Positions 26,059-34,260 of a stretch of DNA of 64,000 bases are shown piece by piece (the first letter of the stretch is position 1; each line of letters begins with the position of its first letter). Under the pieces are notes generated by a model. The model saw only the letters and a list, made by a program, of their open reading frames with translations. It was not told where the DNA came from and made no database searches. The translations under genes were made by a program, and so were the position numbers. This DNA comes from Sulfurovum sp. UBA4779 (GTDB taxonomy: Bacteria; Campylobacterota; Campylobacteria; Campylobacterales; Sulfurovaceae). The stretch is from contig DHHF01000008.1 in assembly GCA_002403155.1 (NCBI GenBank), positions 124,001 to 188,000 on the forward strand, written 5' to 3'.

Positions 26059-27066
26059 TTGATAAAAGTAGGTGTCGTAGGGGCAAGCGGGTATACCGGA
26101 TTGGAGTTGATTAAAATGCTTCTCAACCACCCTGAATTTGAATTGTCATATCTGGCAACGACAAGCGGGGAGAGTATGATTGAGCAGTTGCATACTTCTT
26201 TAAGCGGCGTAGTAAGCATGCGTGTTGAAAAAGCAGACCCCGATGCCGTGGTCAAGCATTGCGAGTTGGTTTTTTTGGCATTGCCGCATCAGGCATCTAT
26301 GGGGTTTGCAAAAGAGATTATAGACAAGGGCGTTAAGGTAGTCGATCTTTCTGCTGATTATCGATTGGACGTGGATACATATGAAAAAACATACTGTAAG
26401 CATGAAGATAAAAATCATTTAAATGATGCTGTGTATGCATTGATCGAGTACTACAGGGAAGATCTGAAAAAAGCAAAACTTGCAGCAGGCCCGGGATGCT
26501 ATCCTACGGCTACTTTGCTCGGGATATTGCCGTTTATCCCTTACATCGATACTTCGGCCCCTTTGTTTATAGATGCAAAATCCGGTGTAAGCGGCGCAGG
26601 CAAAAAATTGTCCGATATGACCCATTTTGTGACGATCAATGACAATATTTTTGCCTATAATCCACTGAAACACCGCCATGCACCGGAAATTGCCGAAAAG
26701 ATCGAAAAGGTGCATGGTGCGAAGATGAATGTCAATTTCGTGCCACATCTTATCCCGGCAACACGCGGGGAATTGATCTCGGTGTATGCAACGCTCAAAC
26801 AAGACATTGATCCTTTGGAAGTGCTCAAAGAACGCTATGCTCATGAAAGATTTATACGCATACGCGAAAATCCGGTTGATGTTAAAAGTACCGCAGGTAC
26901 GCATTTTTGCGACATTTTTGCAGCCAAAAACGGCAATGCGCTTTTTGTAAATTCAGCGATCGATAATCTGATGAGGGGAGCGAGTTCGCAAGCATTGGCC
27001 GCGGCCAATTTAATGTGCGGCTTTGATGAAGGGATGGGTATACCGCTGGTGGCGTATGTACCGTAA
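26059..27066 (+). CDS. argC: N-acetyl-gamma-glutamyl-phosphate reductase
   Basis: A 335-residue NADPH-dependent enzyme of arginine biosynthesis that reduces N-acetylglutamyl phosphate to the semialdehyde. The N-terminal nucleotide-binding motif VGVVGASGYTGLELIKML, the catalytic cysteine in AAGPGCYPTATLLG, the KSGVSGAGKK segment and the NYNPLKHRHAPEI-like region (here AYNPLKHRHAPEI) with the catalytic His are present. The start is TTG at 26059. Probably cotranscribed with greA and the following phosphatase gene. Confidence 0.95.
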   Translation: MIKVGVVGASGYTGLELIKMLLNHPEFELSYLATTSGESMIEQLHTSLSGVVSMRVEKADPDAVVKHCELVFLALPHQASMGFAKEIIDKGVKVVDLSADYRLDVDTYEKTYCKHEDKNHLNDAVYALIEYYREDLKKAKLAAGPGCYPTATLLGILPFIPYIDTSAPLFIDAKSGVSGAGKKLSDMTHFVTINDNIFAYNPLKHRHAPEIAEKIEKVHGAKMNVNFVPHLIPATRGELISVYATLKQDIDPLEVLKERYAHERFIRIRENPVDVKSTAGTHFCDIFAAKNGNALFVNSAIDNLMRGASSQALAAANLMCGFDEGMGIPLVAYVP

Positions 27067-27088
27067 CCGATCAAGGGTTAAGTGAAGC

Positions 27089-27781
27089 GTGAAGAATAAA
27101 AAGATCAAAGAAGGCGCTATTTTTATCGCAGATTCTCATTACCCCTACCATGGAGATACTTTTTTGGTATTGCTTCAAAAAATAGCCGGCGGCGAAATAG
27201 CGGCTCCCCAATTATTTTTGATGGGAGACAATTTTGATCTGCTTTTTGGCTATAACGAATATATCCAGACATTTTCAAAAGAAGTCGTCACGCTTTTGCA
27301 AATTTTATCCGAAACTCTTGAAATTCACTATTTTGAGGGCAATCACGACTTTTGTCTTTCTGCTATTTTTCCAAACATACATGTTTATAGCAGAGAAGAA
27401 CAGCCCGTCTTTTTTAGTTTTGAAGAAAAACAGATTGCGATGTCTCACGGGGATAAATATGCTACGGGTTTTATTTATAATTGTTATTGCAAAATTTTAC
27501 GAAACCGTGTTGTTCTAACACTCCTCAAACCGTTTGAAAAAATCATTATCGATCGCCGCATGGCAATCCTATCCAAAAAAGAGATATGCCGTTCTTTTTG
27601 GGGGTTTGAAAAAAGGGTAAATCAGATACTTTCGCACTATCAAAAAGCTGATTATGTCATTGAAGGGCATTTTCACCAGTCAAGGGTTATAGGCAAATAT
27701 ATCTCTTTGCCTTCCCTTGCTTGCCAACACAAGATAGGAGTCTTTCAACAGGGGAAAATCATTTTTAAAGAGATACAATGA
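27089..27781 (+). CDS. LpxH-like calcineurin-fold phosphatase
   Basis: A 230-residue metallophosphoesterase with the family metal-binding motifs in order: ADSHYPYHGD, FLMGDNFDLLFGY (GDxxD variant), HYFEGNHDFCL, MSHGDKY and EGHFHQSR. This layout is that of UDP-2,3-diacylglucosamine hydrolases, which release lipid X in lipid A synthesis. Epsilonproteobacteria use LpxH-like or LpxJ-type members of this superfamily for the step; which it is cannot be settled here. The start is GTG at 27089. Confidence 0.75.
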   Translation: MKNKKIKEGAIFIADSHYPYHGDTFLVLLQKIAGGEIAAPQLFLMGDNFDLLFGYNEYIQTFSKEVVTLLQILSETLEIHYFEGNHDFCLSAIFPNIHVYSREEQPVFFSFEEKQIAMSHGDKYATGFIYNCYCKILRNRVVLTLLKPFEKIIIDRRMAILSKKEICRSFWGFEKRVNQILSHYQKADYVIEGHFHQSRVIGKYISLPSLACQHKIGVFQQGKIIFKEIQ

Positions 27782-27831
27782 CGCAAAAAGGTTATTGCGA
27801 ATCACAGGATGACGCTTTGTAGCATCCCTTA

Positions 27832-28038
27832 TTAATTTTTATATTTTCCTGCAGCGATATCGTTATGTATGGCGTCAAGCTTTTCTTGCATAATTTCCCA
27901 TAAAATTCTCGCAGCCTTTTCATTGTCGGCTTCTGCAACGTCCCAATGGGTAATTTTCATATTGGCTTTAAAAAGCAATTCCACCTCATTTTGAATTTCA
28001 ATTTTTCTGTTGTTAAGCTCTTTTTCTATAATATCCAT
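27832..28038 (-). CDS. Small hypothetical helical protein
   Basis: A 68-residue acidic, probably all-helical cytoplasmic protein (MDIIEKELNNRKIEIQNEVE onwards) with no cysteine and no membrane segment. The ATG at 28038 is preceded by AAAGGAGACCTT, a strong ribosome binding site, which favours a real gene; the codon before it (TTG) is also open. It lies downstream of the universal stress protein gene on the same strand, with about 55 bases between, so the two may be one transcript. Function unknown. Confidence 0.6.
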   Translation of the reverse strand: MDIIEKELNNRKIEIQNEVELLFKANMKITHWDVAEADNEKAARILWEIMQEKLDAIHNDIAAGKYKN

Positions 28039-28095
28039 CAAGGTCTCCTTTTATGTAAAGTTCAAAAATAACCATATATTTAAATCGTCAATTTT

Positions 28096-28917
28096 TTATT
28101 TTTGTTTGCATATCAATATATCCAAGTGGGATGCCGATAAGATATTTTTTATAGCCATATCCAAAAGTGTCTCATCGGTAGGGAGTATCACCAGCAAATC
28201 CGAAGTGTATTGTTTCGCCATATCCAGCAGATCGTCATCGATATTTTGCGTACCCAGCTTAAACGTTCCTTCAAGGTTGTGCGTATTGCAAAAGTGTTCA
28301 AAATGGCTTTTTTGAGAGGCAACAATCTCTTCTTCTTCTACCATTTCTTGTATGGTATCATAGGGGATCATCCCCGAAGACAAAAAAGGATCAGTGAGCG
28401 GATAAAAGAAATACTGTGCATCTTGCAGCAGATGAAATTTGCCTGATTTAAAAAGATTTTGCACCAACGGCAGACAATACTCCTCGACCCGTGTATTGTC
28501 AAGGGCAACCAAAATATTTTCGTAGGTTTCTTTTGCTTCTTTAAGTACAAGGATAGGTGTTTTTAAAGCCAAAACAAGCGCTTTGGTTATCTCTTCTTCG
28601 TACGGTGTTATCACCAGGCCGCACTGTTCTCTTTCCAGTTCCAGCATCACTCGGCCAATCGTATCATTTTCATACACAAAAACGACCGTACCCTCCAAAT
28701 CCGTTGCTTCTATCTGCGTTTCAAGCATATGTTTAATGCTTTTTGGGTTTGCCTCATCCGTTCCATATGCCGGAAGCTCAAACAGTGATTTTTCAATGAC
28801 AAAAAGAAAAGTAAACGTTGTGTTGTGCTCTTTTGCAATCTGTGCAGCTTTCTTCACTACCCTTTGCGATTTGTTTATATCGTTGCATACACATAAAATT
28901 CTTCCCAGCGATTCCAT
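28096..28917 (-). CDS. Tandem universal stress protein
   Basis: A 273-residue protein built of two UspA-like halves. The first (residues 1-140) begins GRILCVCNDINKSQRVVKKA and ends CGLVITPYEEEITKALVLALKTPILVLKE. The second begins ENILVALDNTRVEEYCLPLV and ends DLLVILPTDETLLDMAIKNILSASHLDILICK, resembling the UspA GxxG nucleotide-binding tail only loosely, so ATP binding is uncertain. AGGAGG precedes the ATG at 28917. Expected role is survival under starvation or redox stress. Confidence 0.8.
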   Translation of the reverse strand: MESLGRILCVCNDINKSQRVVKKAAQIAKEHNTTFTFLFVIEKSLFELPAYGTDEANPKSIKHMLETQIEATDLEGTVVFVYENDTIGRVMLELEREQCGLVITPYEEEITKALVLALKTPILVLKEAKETYENILVALDNTRVEEYCLPLVQNLFKSGKFHLLQDAQYFFYPLTDPFLSSGMIPYDTIQEMVEEEEIVASQKSHFEHFCNTHNLEGTFKLGTQNIDDDLLDMAKQYTSDLLVILPTDETLLDMAIKNILSASHLDILICKQK

Positions 28918-28994
28918 TTTTCCTCCTCTTGCTTTCTTTTTTTATTGTAACACAATTTCTAAGGATATGGTATTGCTGCGTTGTATAAAATGGT

Positions 28995-29300
28995 TTATTT
29001 GACTGTTAAAGGTTTGAGCTCTTTATTTTTGCAAAGCTTGTCGGTATAGAAACTTCCAAAAGGGATGAGCGACAAAATGAAAAAGAACACGGTTTCTTTG
29101 ATACTCAACGGTACTTCTTGCTTGGCTTTTGCAAGCTGATAGACAAAGAGCACGAAAAGCAGTCCGTGGATCATTCCGGCGATTTTGGTAGCCATAGGGT
29201 ACCCTAGCTGATACTTAAGCGGCATAGCGATGAAGACAAGGATGAGAAACGAGATCCCCTCGATCTTGTTGATCAGTTTAAACTTCATTAATTCGGACAC
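28995..29300 (-). CDS. DUF3817-type small membrane protein
   Basis: About 101 residues with three hydrophobic helices: IEGISFLILVFIAMPLKYQLG, AGMIHGLLFVLFVYQLA and VFFFILSLIPFGSFYTDKLC. The FxxIKxIEGxSFLxLxxxAMPLKY and HGxLFxLY pattern is that of the DUF3817 family. The start is probably GTG 29300, five bases after AGGAG; GTG 29306 and ATG 29288 are also in frame. Function unknown. Confidence 0.75.
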   Translation of the reverse strand: MSELMKFKLINKIEGISFLILVFIAMPLKYQLGYPMATKIAGMIHGLLFVLFVYQLAKAKQEVPLSIKETVFFFILSLIPFGSFYTDKLCKNKELKPLTVK

Positions 29301-29416
29301 AATCACTCCTAAATAATTTTTGCAGAAGTATAGCAGTCAAAGGTTAATGTATTTTATGAAAAGAAAAAGGTTTGTTCATACTCTTCTTTTTAGTAAAGAA
29401 AAGTACCAAAAAAAGC

Positions 29417-29498
29417 GCAGTTTCACAATTGTGCAGGCGTTGCTTCGTGCTCTGCTTTGCAATTCGCTTCAGCAACCGGACAAGAAGCGTGAAACTGC
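29417..29498. repeat. Structured intergenic element with nested inverted repeats
   Basis: In the 280-base gap before metF, a perfect 10-bp inverted repeat (GCAGTTTCAC at 29417-29426, GTGAAACTGC at 29489-29498) encloses further complementary arms: GTTGCT 29439-29444 with AGCAAC 29471-29476, and alternatively CGCTTC 29465-29470 with GAAGCG 29484-29489. It looks like a folded REP-type element or a structured RNA. I see no convincing coding frame in the gap. Confidence 0.5.
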
Positions 29499-29581
29499 AA
29501 GATCTGTTTTTGTGATATTTTTTCTAAAAATGAAAACGCTATCGCATCATTTGAGATCACAATTGAAAGATTTTTATTCGA

Positions 29582-30499
29582 TTATCCGATCAACTCGCTG
29601 CACAGATCAAACCGGTTATGCGTCATCAGATGCACTTTGCCGTGCAGTTTCATCATCTCATCATAAATGCGTTTGGAGAGGGCGAAGCCTATCTCTTTTT
29701 CTTTTTCTGCCCCGTCCATGCTTGCGAGGTTCATCTCGTCGATGATCTCTTTTGGCACATGGATGCCGGGCACTTTGTCATTGATGAAGTTGGCTGTTTT
29801 GGAGGCTACGAGAGGAAACTGTCCCAAAATGAGCTGTGCCTCTTTGGCGGTGTCGCGGATGCTGAGCGCTTTGGCCTCTTCAAAAAGCTCTAACAGTTCT
29901 TTGGCGTTTTCGGCATCGTACACCGGTTGGGTGATGATCGCTCTCGCACCGTAATCAAGCTTTTTGACGATCTTTTTTTGCAGCCGTCTCATATCTTTGG
30001 CATATGCATTGCTGACCGCAAACGGATAGATCGGTTTGGGGGCGGGGTTGAGCGGCTTGTTGGAGTAGTCCACACCGCGGTTGAGGTGGTAGATGATGCT
30101 AAGCAGCAGCGTCGAGTCGCGCTCTACCACCCCCTTGACATCGGGCTGATCGGAAAGTTTCGCAGGATCGCCCGTGAGCGCCAGGATGCAGCGCAGGTTA
30201 AAGTCGTTGGCGCCGAGCACTTCAGACTGCAAAGAGAGCTTGTTCTTGTCTCTCATACTCATGGTCGCGATGACGGGTTTGCCGAAAGTCTGCTGGAGTT
30301 TGATGGCAGAAAGCACGCCGGACATCTTGAGTTTTGCCAGCGGGTTATCCGTGCAGGTAAAGCCCGATACTTTTGGGGCAAGGTTGCTGGCCTTGATCAT
30401 CTTAATAATCGGATCGAGCGATGCACCATGCGGCGGATTGACCTCTACAGTGATGAAAGGCTCGCTGCTGCAAAGATTTTTAAAGAAAGTTTCAAACAT
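29582..30499 (-). CDS. metF: Methylenetetrahydrofolate reductase family protein
   Basis: A 305-residue FAD-dependent TIM-barrel protein that reduces 5,10-methylene- to 5-methyl-tetrahydrofolate for methionine synthesis. Seen are ITVEVNPPHGASLDPIIKMI (the catalytic Glu region), VSGFTCTDNPLAK, NLRCILALTGDPAKLSD and GARAIITQPVYDAENAKELL. The sequence is divergent from E. coli MetF and may prefer another electron donor. GC content and codon choice look higher than in neighbours by eye. Its start faces a palindromic operator and serB. Confidence 0.8.
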   Translation of the reverse strand: MFETFFKNLCSSEPFITVEVNPPHGASLDPIIKMIKASNLAPKVSGFTCTDNPLAKLKMSGVLSAIKLQQTFGKPVIATMSMRDKNKLSLQSEVLGANDFNLRCILALTGDPAKLSDQPDVKGVVERDSTLLLSIIYHLNRGVDYSNKPLNPAPKPIYPFAVSNAYAKDMRRLQKKIVKKLDYGARAIITQPVYDAENAKELLELFEEAKALSIRDTAKEAQLILGQFPLVASKTANFINDKVPGIHVPKEIIDEMNLASMDGAEKEKEIGFALSKRIYDEMMKLHGKVHLMTHNRFDLCSELIG

Positions 30500-30534
30500 C
30501 TTGGGATGTGCCTTTTATAGGGATTTTTGGTTAG

Positions 30535-30554
30535 TTGGATATAATTTTATCCAA
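30535..30554 (+). promoter_or_regulatory. Palindromic operator overlapping the serB -10 box
   Basis: TTGGATA (30535-30541) and TATCCAA (30548-30554) form a perfect 7-bp inverted repeat around a TATAAT at 30540-30545. A dimeric repressor bound here would block the promoter. The site lies 36 bases upstream of metF, so it could control both directions. Confidence 0.4.
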
Positions 30555-30579
30555 ATTTTACATAAGACTTATTGGTTTG

Positions 30580-30642
30580 CGTCATTCCGGACCCGAATGG
30601 AAATCCAAAGTTTGGATCCCCGGGTCAAGCCCGAGGATGACG
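30580..30642. repeat. GC-rich imperfect palindrome of the CGTCATTCCGG...GATGACG type
   Basis: The left arm starts CGTCATTCCGGACCCG and the right arm ends GGTCAAGCCCGAGGATGACG; they are complementary with a few mismatches around a central ATCCAAAGTTTGGAT. Palindromic elements with CGTCAT/ATGACG ends recur in the intergenic DNA of many proteobacteria. Only one copy is seen in this window. Confidence 0.6.
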
Positions 30643-30667
30643 GGCAATATGCGAAAAAGGGTATAAG

Positions 30668-31291
30668 ATGTCAAAACTGGCAGTGTTTGATTTTGATTCG
30701 ACGTTGATGGATGGAGAGACTATCGACTTTTTGGCAGCACCCCTGGGGCTTGAAACGCAGGTAGCGGCGATCACGGAGCGTGCGATGGCGGGAGAATTGG
30801 ACTTTTATAAAGCGCTTAGGGCGAGGGTGGCGCTGCTTGAGGGGCTTGAAGCCTCAAAAGTCGATGAGATTTGTGCCGATCTGCCGATGATGCCGGGCGC
30901 TGCGGAAGTGGTAGCGGGACTCAAAGCAAAAGGCTATACGGTGGTGTGTTTCTCCGGCGGGTTTAGAAATGCTACCAAACCTGCGTGCCAGAGGCTTGGC
31001 ATCCATGCGGAATTTTCCAACTTTTTGCATGCAGAAAACGGCGTATTGACCGGACAGGTGGGCGGAGAGATGATGTACTCCAATGCCAAAGGCGATATGA
31101 TCGTACGCCTTCAGGGGCTGTTGGGAGCAGGGCGCGAAGATACGCTCGTGGTGGGTGACGGCGCGAATGACCTGAGCATGTTTGCGCATGCTGATACCCG
31201 CGTGGCATTTTGTGCAAAACCGATACTTAAAAAAGCGGCGACACATTGCGTGGATGTGAAAGATTTAAGAGAGATTTTGAAGATCGTTTGA
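30668..31291 (+). CDS. serB: Phosphoserine phosphatase, HAD family
   Basis: A 207-residue HAD hydrolase for the last step of serine synthesis. The nucleophile motif is FDFDSTLMDGETIDFLA, motif II is VVCFSGGFRN, and motif III/IV is GDMIVRL...DTLVVGDGANDLSMFAHAD. The length equals that of C. jejuni SerB as I recall it, without the ACT domain of E. coli SerB. Like metF, it looks more GC-rich than its surroundings. The start ATG at 30668 is preceded by AAAAAGGGTATAAG. Confidence 0.92.
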   Translation: MSKLAVFDFDSTLMDGETIDFLAAPLGLETQVAAITERAMAGELDFYKALRARVALLEGLEASKVDEICADLPMMPGAAEVVAGLKAKGYTVVCFSGGFRNATKPACQRLGIHAEFSNFLHAENGVLTGQVGGEMMYSNAKGDMIVRLQGLLGAGREDTLVVGDGANDLSMFAHADTRVAFCAKPILKKAATHCVDVKDLREILKIV

Positions 31292-31308
31292 CGGTTAAGG
31301 AGAGCAAT

Positions 31309-31377
31309 ATGAACTCCGTAAGTGGATTCATATTTACTCGTTCCACCTCTCCCGAGGTGGGAACGAGAAAAGCCTAA
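31309..31377 (+). CDS. Possible 22-residue peptide with strong ribosome binding site
   Basis: ATG at 31309 is placed six bases after a consensus AAGGAG (31297-31302), directly behind serB. The 22-residue frame (MNSVSGFIFTRSTSPEVGTR then KA) spans the hairpin at 31337-31367. It may be a real small protein, a leader whose translation opens the hairpin, or a gene remnant invaded by a palindromic repeat. Confidence 0.3.
   Translation: MNSVSGFIFTRSTSPEVGTRKA
31337..31367 (+). terminator. Hairpin after serB
   Basis: CTCGTTCC-ACCTC pairs with GAGGT-GGGAACGAG around a TCCC loop, 13 pairs with one bulged G. No T-run follows (GAAAAG), so it is either a Rho-assisted terminator or a REP-type palindrome; TCGTTCC...GGAACGA arms are common in intergenic repeats. 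Confidence 0.5.
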
Positions 31378-31595
31378 CTATTTATTCAAGCAACATTGTA
31401 TATCAAACAACTTGATATTCACTGAATAAGCAAACACTAAAAATATTTATTTAAATGATTAACCTATCACAAAGTGCCATATTTTTTATCTTCCCTTTTG
31501 TCTTGACATCTAAGCCATTTATACTGCACACAAGAGCAGAAAGATAGAATGCCCGTTATGTTATAATACCCGCAGTAAATACGGGAGTTTATCGT

Positions 31596-33365
31596 TTGGA
31601 TCGTCAAAAAAAATGTTCTGTTGCCGGGATAGTCAAGCAGCTTGCAGCCTATAAAGATGCGTTGATATTAGGAAATATCATTGCGCTGCTGGCAACGTTT
31701 TTGGTTGTTGTCATCCCGCTGCTTATCCCGATCCTTGTCGATGAACTGCTTTTGGGCAAACCGCACGGCTATATCGCCTGGATAGAGGCAAATATATGGC
31801 AAAGCGATATTAAAGGCTATGTGTTTGCAACACTTGGTTTGATCTTGGTGCTGCGTGTGGCCAGTGTCTTTTTGGGTGTATGGCAATCCAAGATATTTGT
31901 CTCGATCTCCAAAGATATGACCTACAAGATGCGGCGTTCGCTTTTGAAACATTTAAAGTACGTTTCGCTCAAAGCATACGAGATGATGCAGGTAGGCTCG
32001 GTGACTTCCAAGCTTGTAACCGACATAGAAACCATCGACGGTTTTATCGGCACGACGATTTCAAGGTTTATCATCGCTGCGCTGACTTTGGTTTTCTCCG
32101 CGGCGGTACTGCTGTGGATCCATTGGCAGCTGGCGCTTTTTATCCTCATCACCAATCCTATCGTTGTTTTTTTTACGGCGAAATTGTCCCGAAACATCGG
32201 GAAGCTCAAAAAAGAAGAGAACAGGGCTATCGAAGTGTTTCAGTCTTCTCTGACCGAGACGCTTGAGCTGTTTCATCAGATACGGGCTGCCAACAAGGAA
32301 AATTATTTTTTTGGCAAAAATGAAGAGAAAGCGAAAAATTTGAAAGAGCAGGCCATCGCATACGGATACAAAAGCGACGCGGCGATGCGCTATTCGTATC
32401 TTATCTTTATGGGAGGATATGAGATATTTAGGGGTGTAAGCATCCTTGCGGTGGCGTACAGCGATCTGAGCGTAGGCTTGATGCTGGCTATTTTTTCTTA
32501 TCTTTGGGTGATGGTGGCGCCCACCCAGGACATCATCAATTTCCAATATGCGCTTTCTGCAGCCAAAGCGGCATGCGACCGCATCAACGATATCTATGCG
32601 TTAAGCAGAGAGCCTGAACGCGAGGTAACGATCGATCCGTTTTATCAAAAAAAAGCTGTCGATATTGAAGTGAAAAATCTTTCATTTTCGTATGAAAACG
32701 GGAAAAATATATTAGAAAATATTAACATGAAGATCATCGCAGGATCAAAGGTTGCCATAGTCGGTGCGAGCGGAAGCGGGAAAACTACTTTGACCCATAT
32801 TATCGTGGGATTTTATCCGGTTGAGGAGGGTGAAATTTTGTATGCCGGCATCTGCGATAAGAGCGTGAAATCTTCAACGGTCAGAGAAAATATTCACTTG
32901 ATTTTACAGCATCCTAAACTCTTTAATGATACAATGCGGTTCAATATCACTCTGGGCAAAACCTATAGCGACGCATCGGTACAAAAAGCGCTTGAGATCG
33001 CACAGCTGAAGGAAGTCGTTGCAGGTTTGCGCGAAGGGCTTGATACGCGCATAGGAAAAGACGGCATCAAATTAAGCGGCGGACAGCGTCAGCGTGTTGC
33101 GATAGCAAGGATGGTACTCAGCGATCCGAAAGCGGTAATCCTTGATGAGTCGACTTCGGCTTTGGATATCCATACGGAGATGAATCTTTTTAAAGCATTG
33201 CATGCGTTTTTAAAAGAAAAAACGGTCATTACCATTGCACACAGGCTGAGCACGATTGAAAATGCAGAGTTTATCTATGTGCTTGAAAATGGCCGCATCA
33301 GCGACAGCGGTACGCCTGAAATGCTGCTTGAAAAGAATGAGGGTTATTTTAGTAAAATGATATAA
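31596..33365 (+). CDS. ABC transporter, fused permease and ATPase (exporter type)
   Basis: A 589-residue half-transporter. Residues 1-310 hold about six transmembrane helices of the ABC exporter type (IIALLATFLVVVIPLLIPILV onwards), residues 340-589 the nucleotide-binding domain: Walker A GASGSGKTT, signature LSGGQRQRVAIARMVL, Walker B AVILDES and switch His in TIAHRL. It would dimerise to export a lipid, peptide or drug. The start is TTG at 31596 behind GGGAG and a TATAAT. No substrate-specific partner gene is adjacent. Confidence 0.88.
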   Translation: MDRQKKCSVAGIVKQLAAYKDALILGNIIALLATFLVVVIPLLIPILVDELLLGKPHGYIAWIEANIWQSDIKGYVFATLGLILVLRVASVFLGVWQSKIFVSISKDMTYKMRRSLLKHLKYVSLKAYEMMQVGSVTSKLVTDIETIDGFIGTTISRFIIAALTLVFSAAVLLWIHWQLALFILITNPIVVFFTAKLSRNIGKLKKEENRAIEVFQSSLTETLELFHQIRAANKENYFFGKNEEKAKNLKEQAIAYGYKSDAAMRYSYLIFMGGYEIFRGVSILAVAYSDLSVGLMLAIFSYLWVMVAPTQDIINFQYALSAAKAACDRINDIYALSREPEREVTIDPFYQKKAVDIEVKNLSFSYENGKNILENINMKIIAGSKVAIVGASGSGKTTLTHIIVGFYPVEEGEILYAGICDKSVKSSTVRENIHLILQHPKLFNDTMRFNITLGKTYSDASVQKALEIAQLKEVVAGLREGLDTRIGKDGIKLSGGQRQRVAIARMVLSDPKAVILDESTSALDIHTEMNLFKALHAFLKEKTVITIAHRLSTIENAEFIYVLENGRISDSGTPEMLLEKNEGYFSKMI

Positions 33366-33402
33366 AAGGTATAAGAAATACTTTTTTGGCAAAGGAAGAC
33401 GG

Positions 33403-34167
33403 GTGGATATTTTTCAAGCGGTGGTTGTGGGTGTGATAGAAGGTTTTACCGAGTTTTTGCCTATCTCTTCAACCGGCCATATGATAGTGGCAAGTCACTT
33501 TTTGGGTGTTCCTCAAAACAGTGTTACGAAAGCCTATGAGGTGATTATACAGTTTGCCGCCATTTTGGCAGTGATGCTTATTTATAGGGAAAAAATCAGT
33601 TTCAAAAAAATGATACTTTGGCAAAAGCTTTTTTTGGCCTTTCTTCCTTTGGCGATAACGGGTTTTATTTTTAAAGATCAAATCAAGACACTTTTTTCCA
33701 TATCGGTTGTAGCGTGGATGTTTATCGTAGGCGGGATAGTATTTTTGATTGTCGAGTATTTTTACAAAAACAAAGAGATGCATTATTCTGATGTGGAGGA
33801 GACAAGCTATACCCAAGCATTGTGGATCGGCATCGCCCAAATATTTTCGCTGATACCCGGGACAAGCAGGGCAGGTGCTACCATTGTCGGCGGTTTGTTG
33901 GTAGGATTGGACAGGAAAACATCAGCAGAGTTTTCTTTTTTGCTTGCTATTCCAGTGATGATAGCGGTAAGCGGATATGATTTGCTAAAACATTACAGTG
34001 AGTTTGCCGATGCACAATGGGCAGCATTTTTGACAGGTTTTATTGTGGCGTTTATCGTAGCGTATGCGACAATTAAACTTTTTTTATCTTTTTTGCAGCA
34101 TTTTACATTTGTAGTATTTGGTTTATACCGGATTATTTTTGGTATAGTTTTGTTGCTCTTTGTGTAA
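33403..34167 (+). CDS. uppP: Undecaprenyl-diphosphatase (BacA/UppP)
   Basis: A 254-residue integral membrane phosphatase that regenerates undecaprenyl phosphate, the lipid carrier for peptidoglycan and glycan export. Seen are the catalytic E-rich motif VVVGVIEGFTEFLPISSTGHM near the N-terminus and the PGTSRAGATIVGGLLVGLDR motif in the middle. The start is GTG at 33403, behind AAAGGAAGAC. Loss or excess affects bacitracin tolerance in other bacteria. Confidence 0.94.
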   Translation: MDIFQAVVVGVIEGFTEFLPISSTGHMIVASHFLGVPQNSVTKAYEVIIQFAAILAVMLIYREKISFKKMILWQKLFLAFLPLAITGFIFKDQIKTLFSISVVAWMFIVGGIVFLIVEYFYKNKEMHYSDVEETSYTQALWIGIAQIFSLIPGTSRAGATIVGGLLVGLDRKTSAEFSFLLAIPVMIAVSGYDLLKHYSEFADAQWAAFLTGFIVAFIVAYATIKLFLSFLQHFTFVVFGLYRIIFGIVLLLFV

Positions 34168-34196
34168 GTTTTATACCGATATAAATTGAATTTACG

Positions 34197-34241
34197 GAGA
34201 TTCCTGCGGGAATCTTACCTAAGTTCAAAATCTGTTTGAAC
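34197..34241 (+). promoter_or_regulatory. Tandem hairpins in the leader of the DEAD-box helicase gene
   Basis: Two hairpins precede the helicase: AGATTCC-TGCG-GGAATCT (34198-34215) and GTTCAAA-ATCTG-TTTGAAC (34223-34241). A TATAAA near 34181 could start transcription around 34190, so both lie in the leader, ending about 20 bases before the ATG. The first may instead terminate uppP. Confidence 0.45.
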
Positions 34242-34260
34242 ATTGATATGAAGGTAAAAC

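Larger units (their letters stand above)
31292..31595. other. 304-base gap after serB
   Basis: It contains a 22-codon frame with a good ribosome binding site (31309-31377), a GC-rich hairpin (31337-31367), then about 180 bases of AT-rich DNA without a convincing gene, ending in the -10 box TATAAT at 31562-31567 and GGGAG before the ABC transporter start. No RNA gene was recognised. Confidence 0.6.

Noticed and set aside
29320..29745. Long plus-strand frame antisense to metF
   Set aside because: It spans the folded repeat and the 3' end of metF; the peptide is Arg/Ser-rich low-complexity, typical of an antisense shadow.
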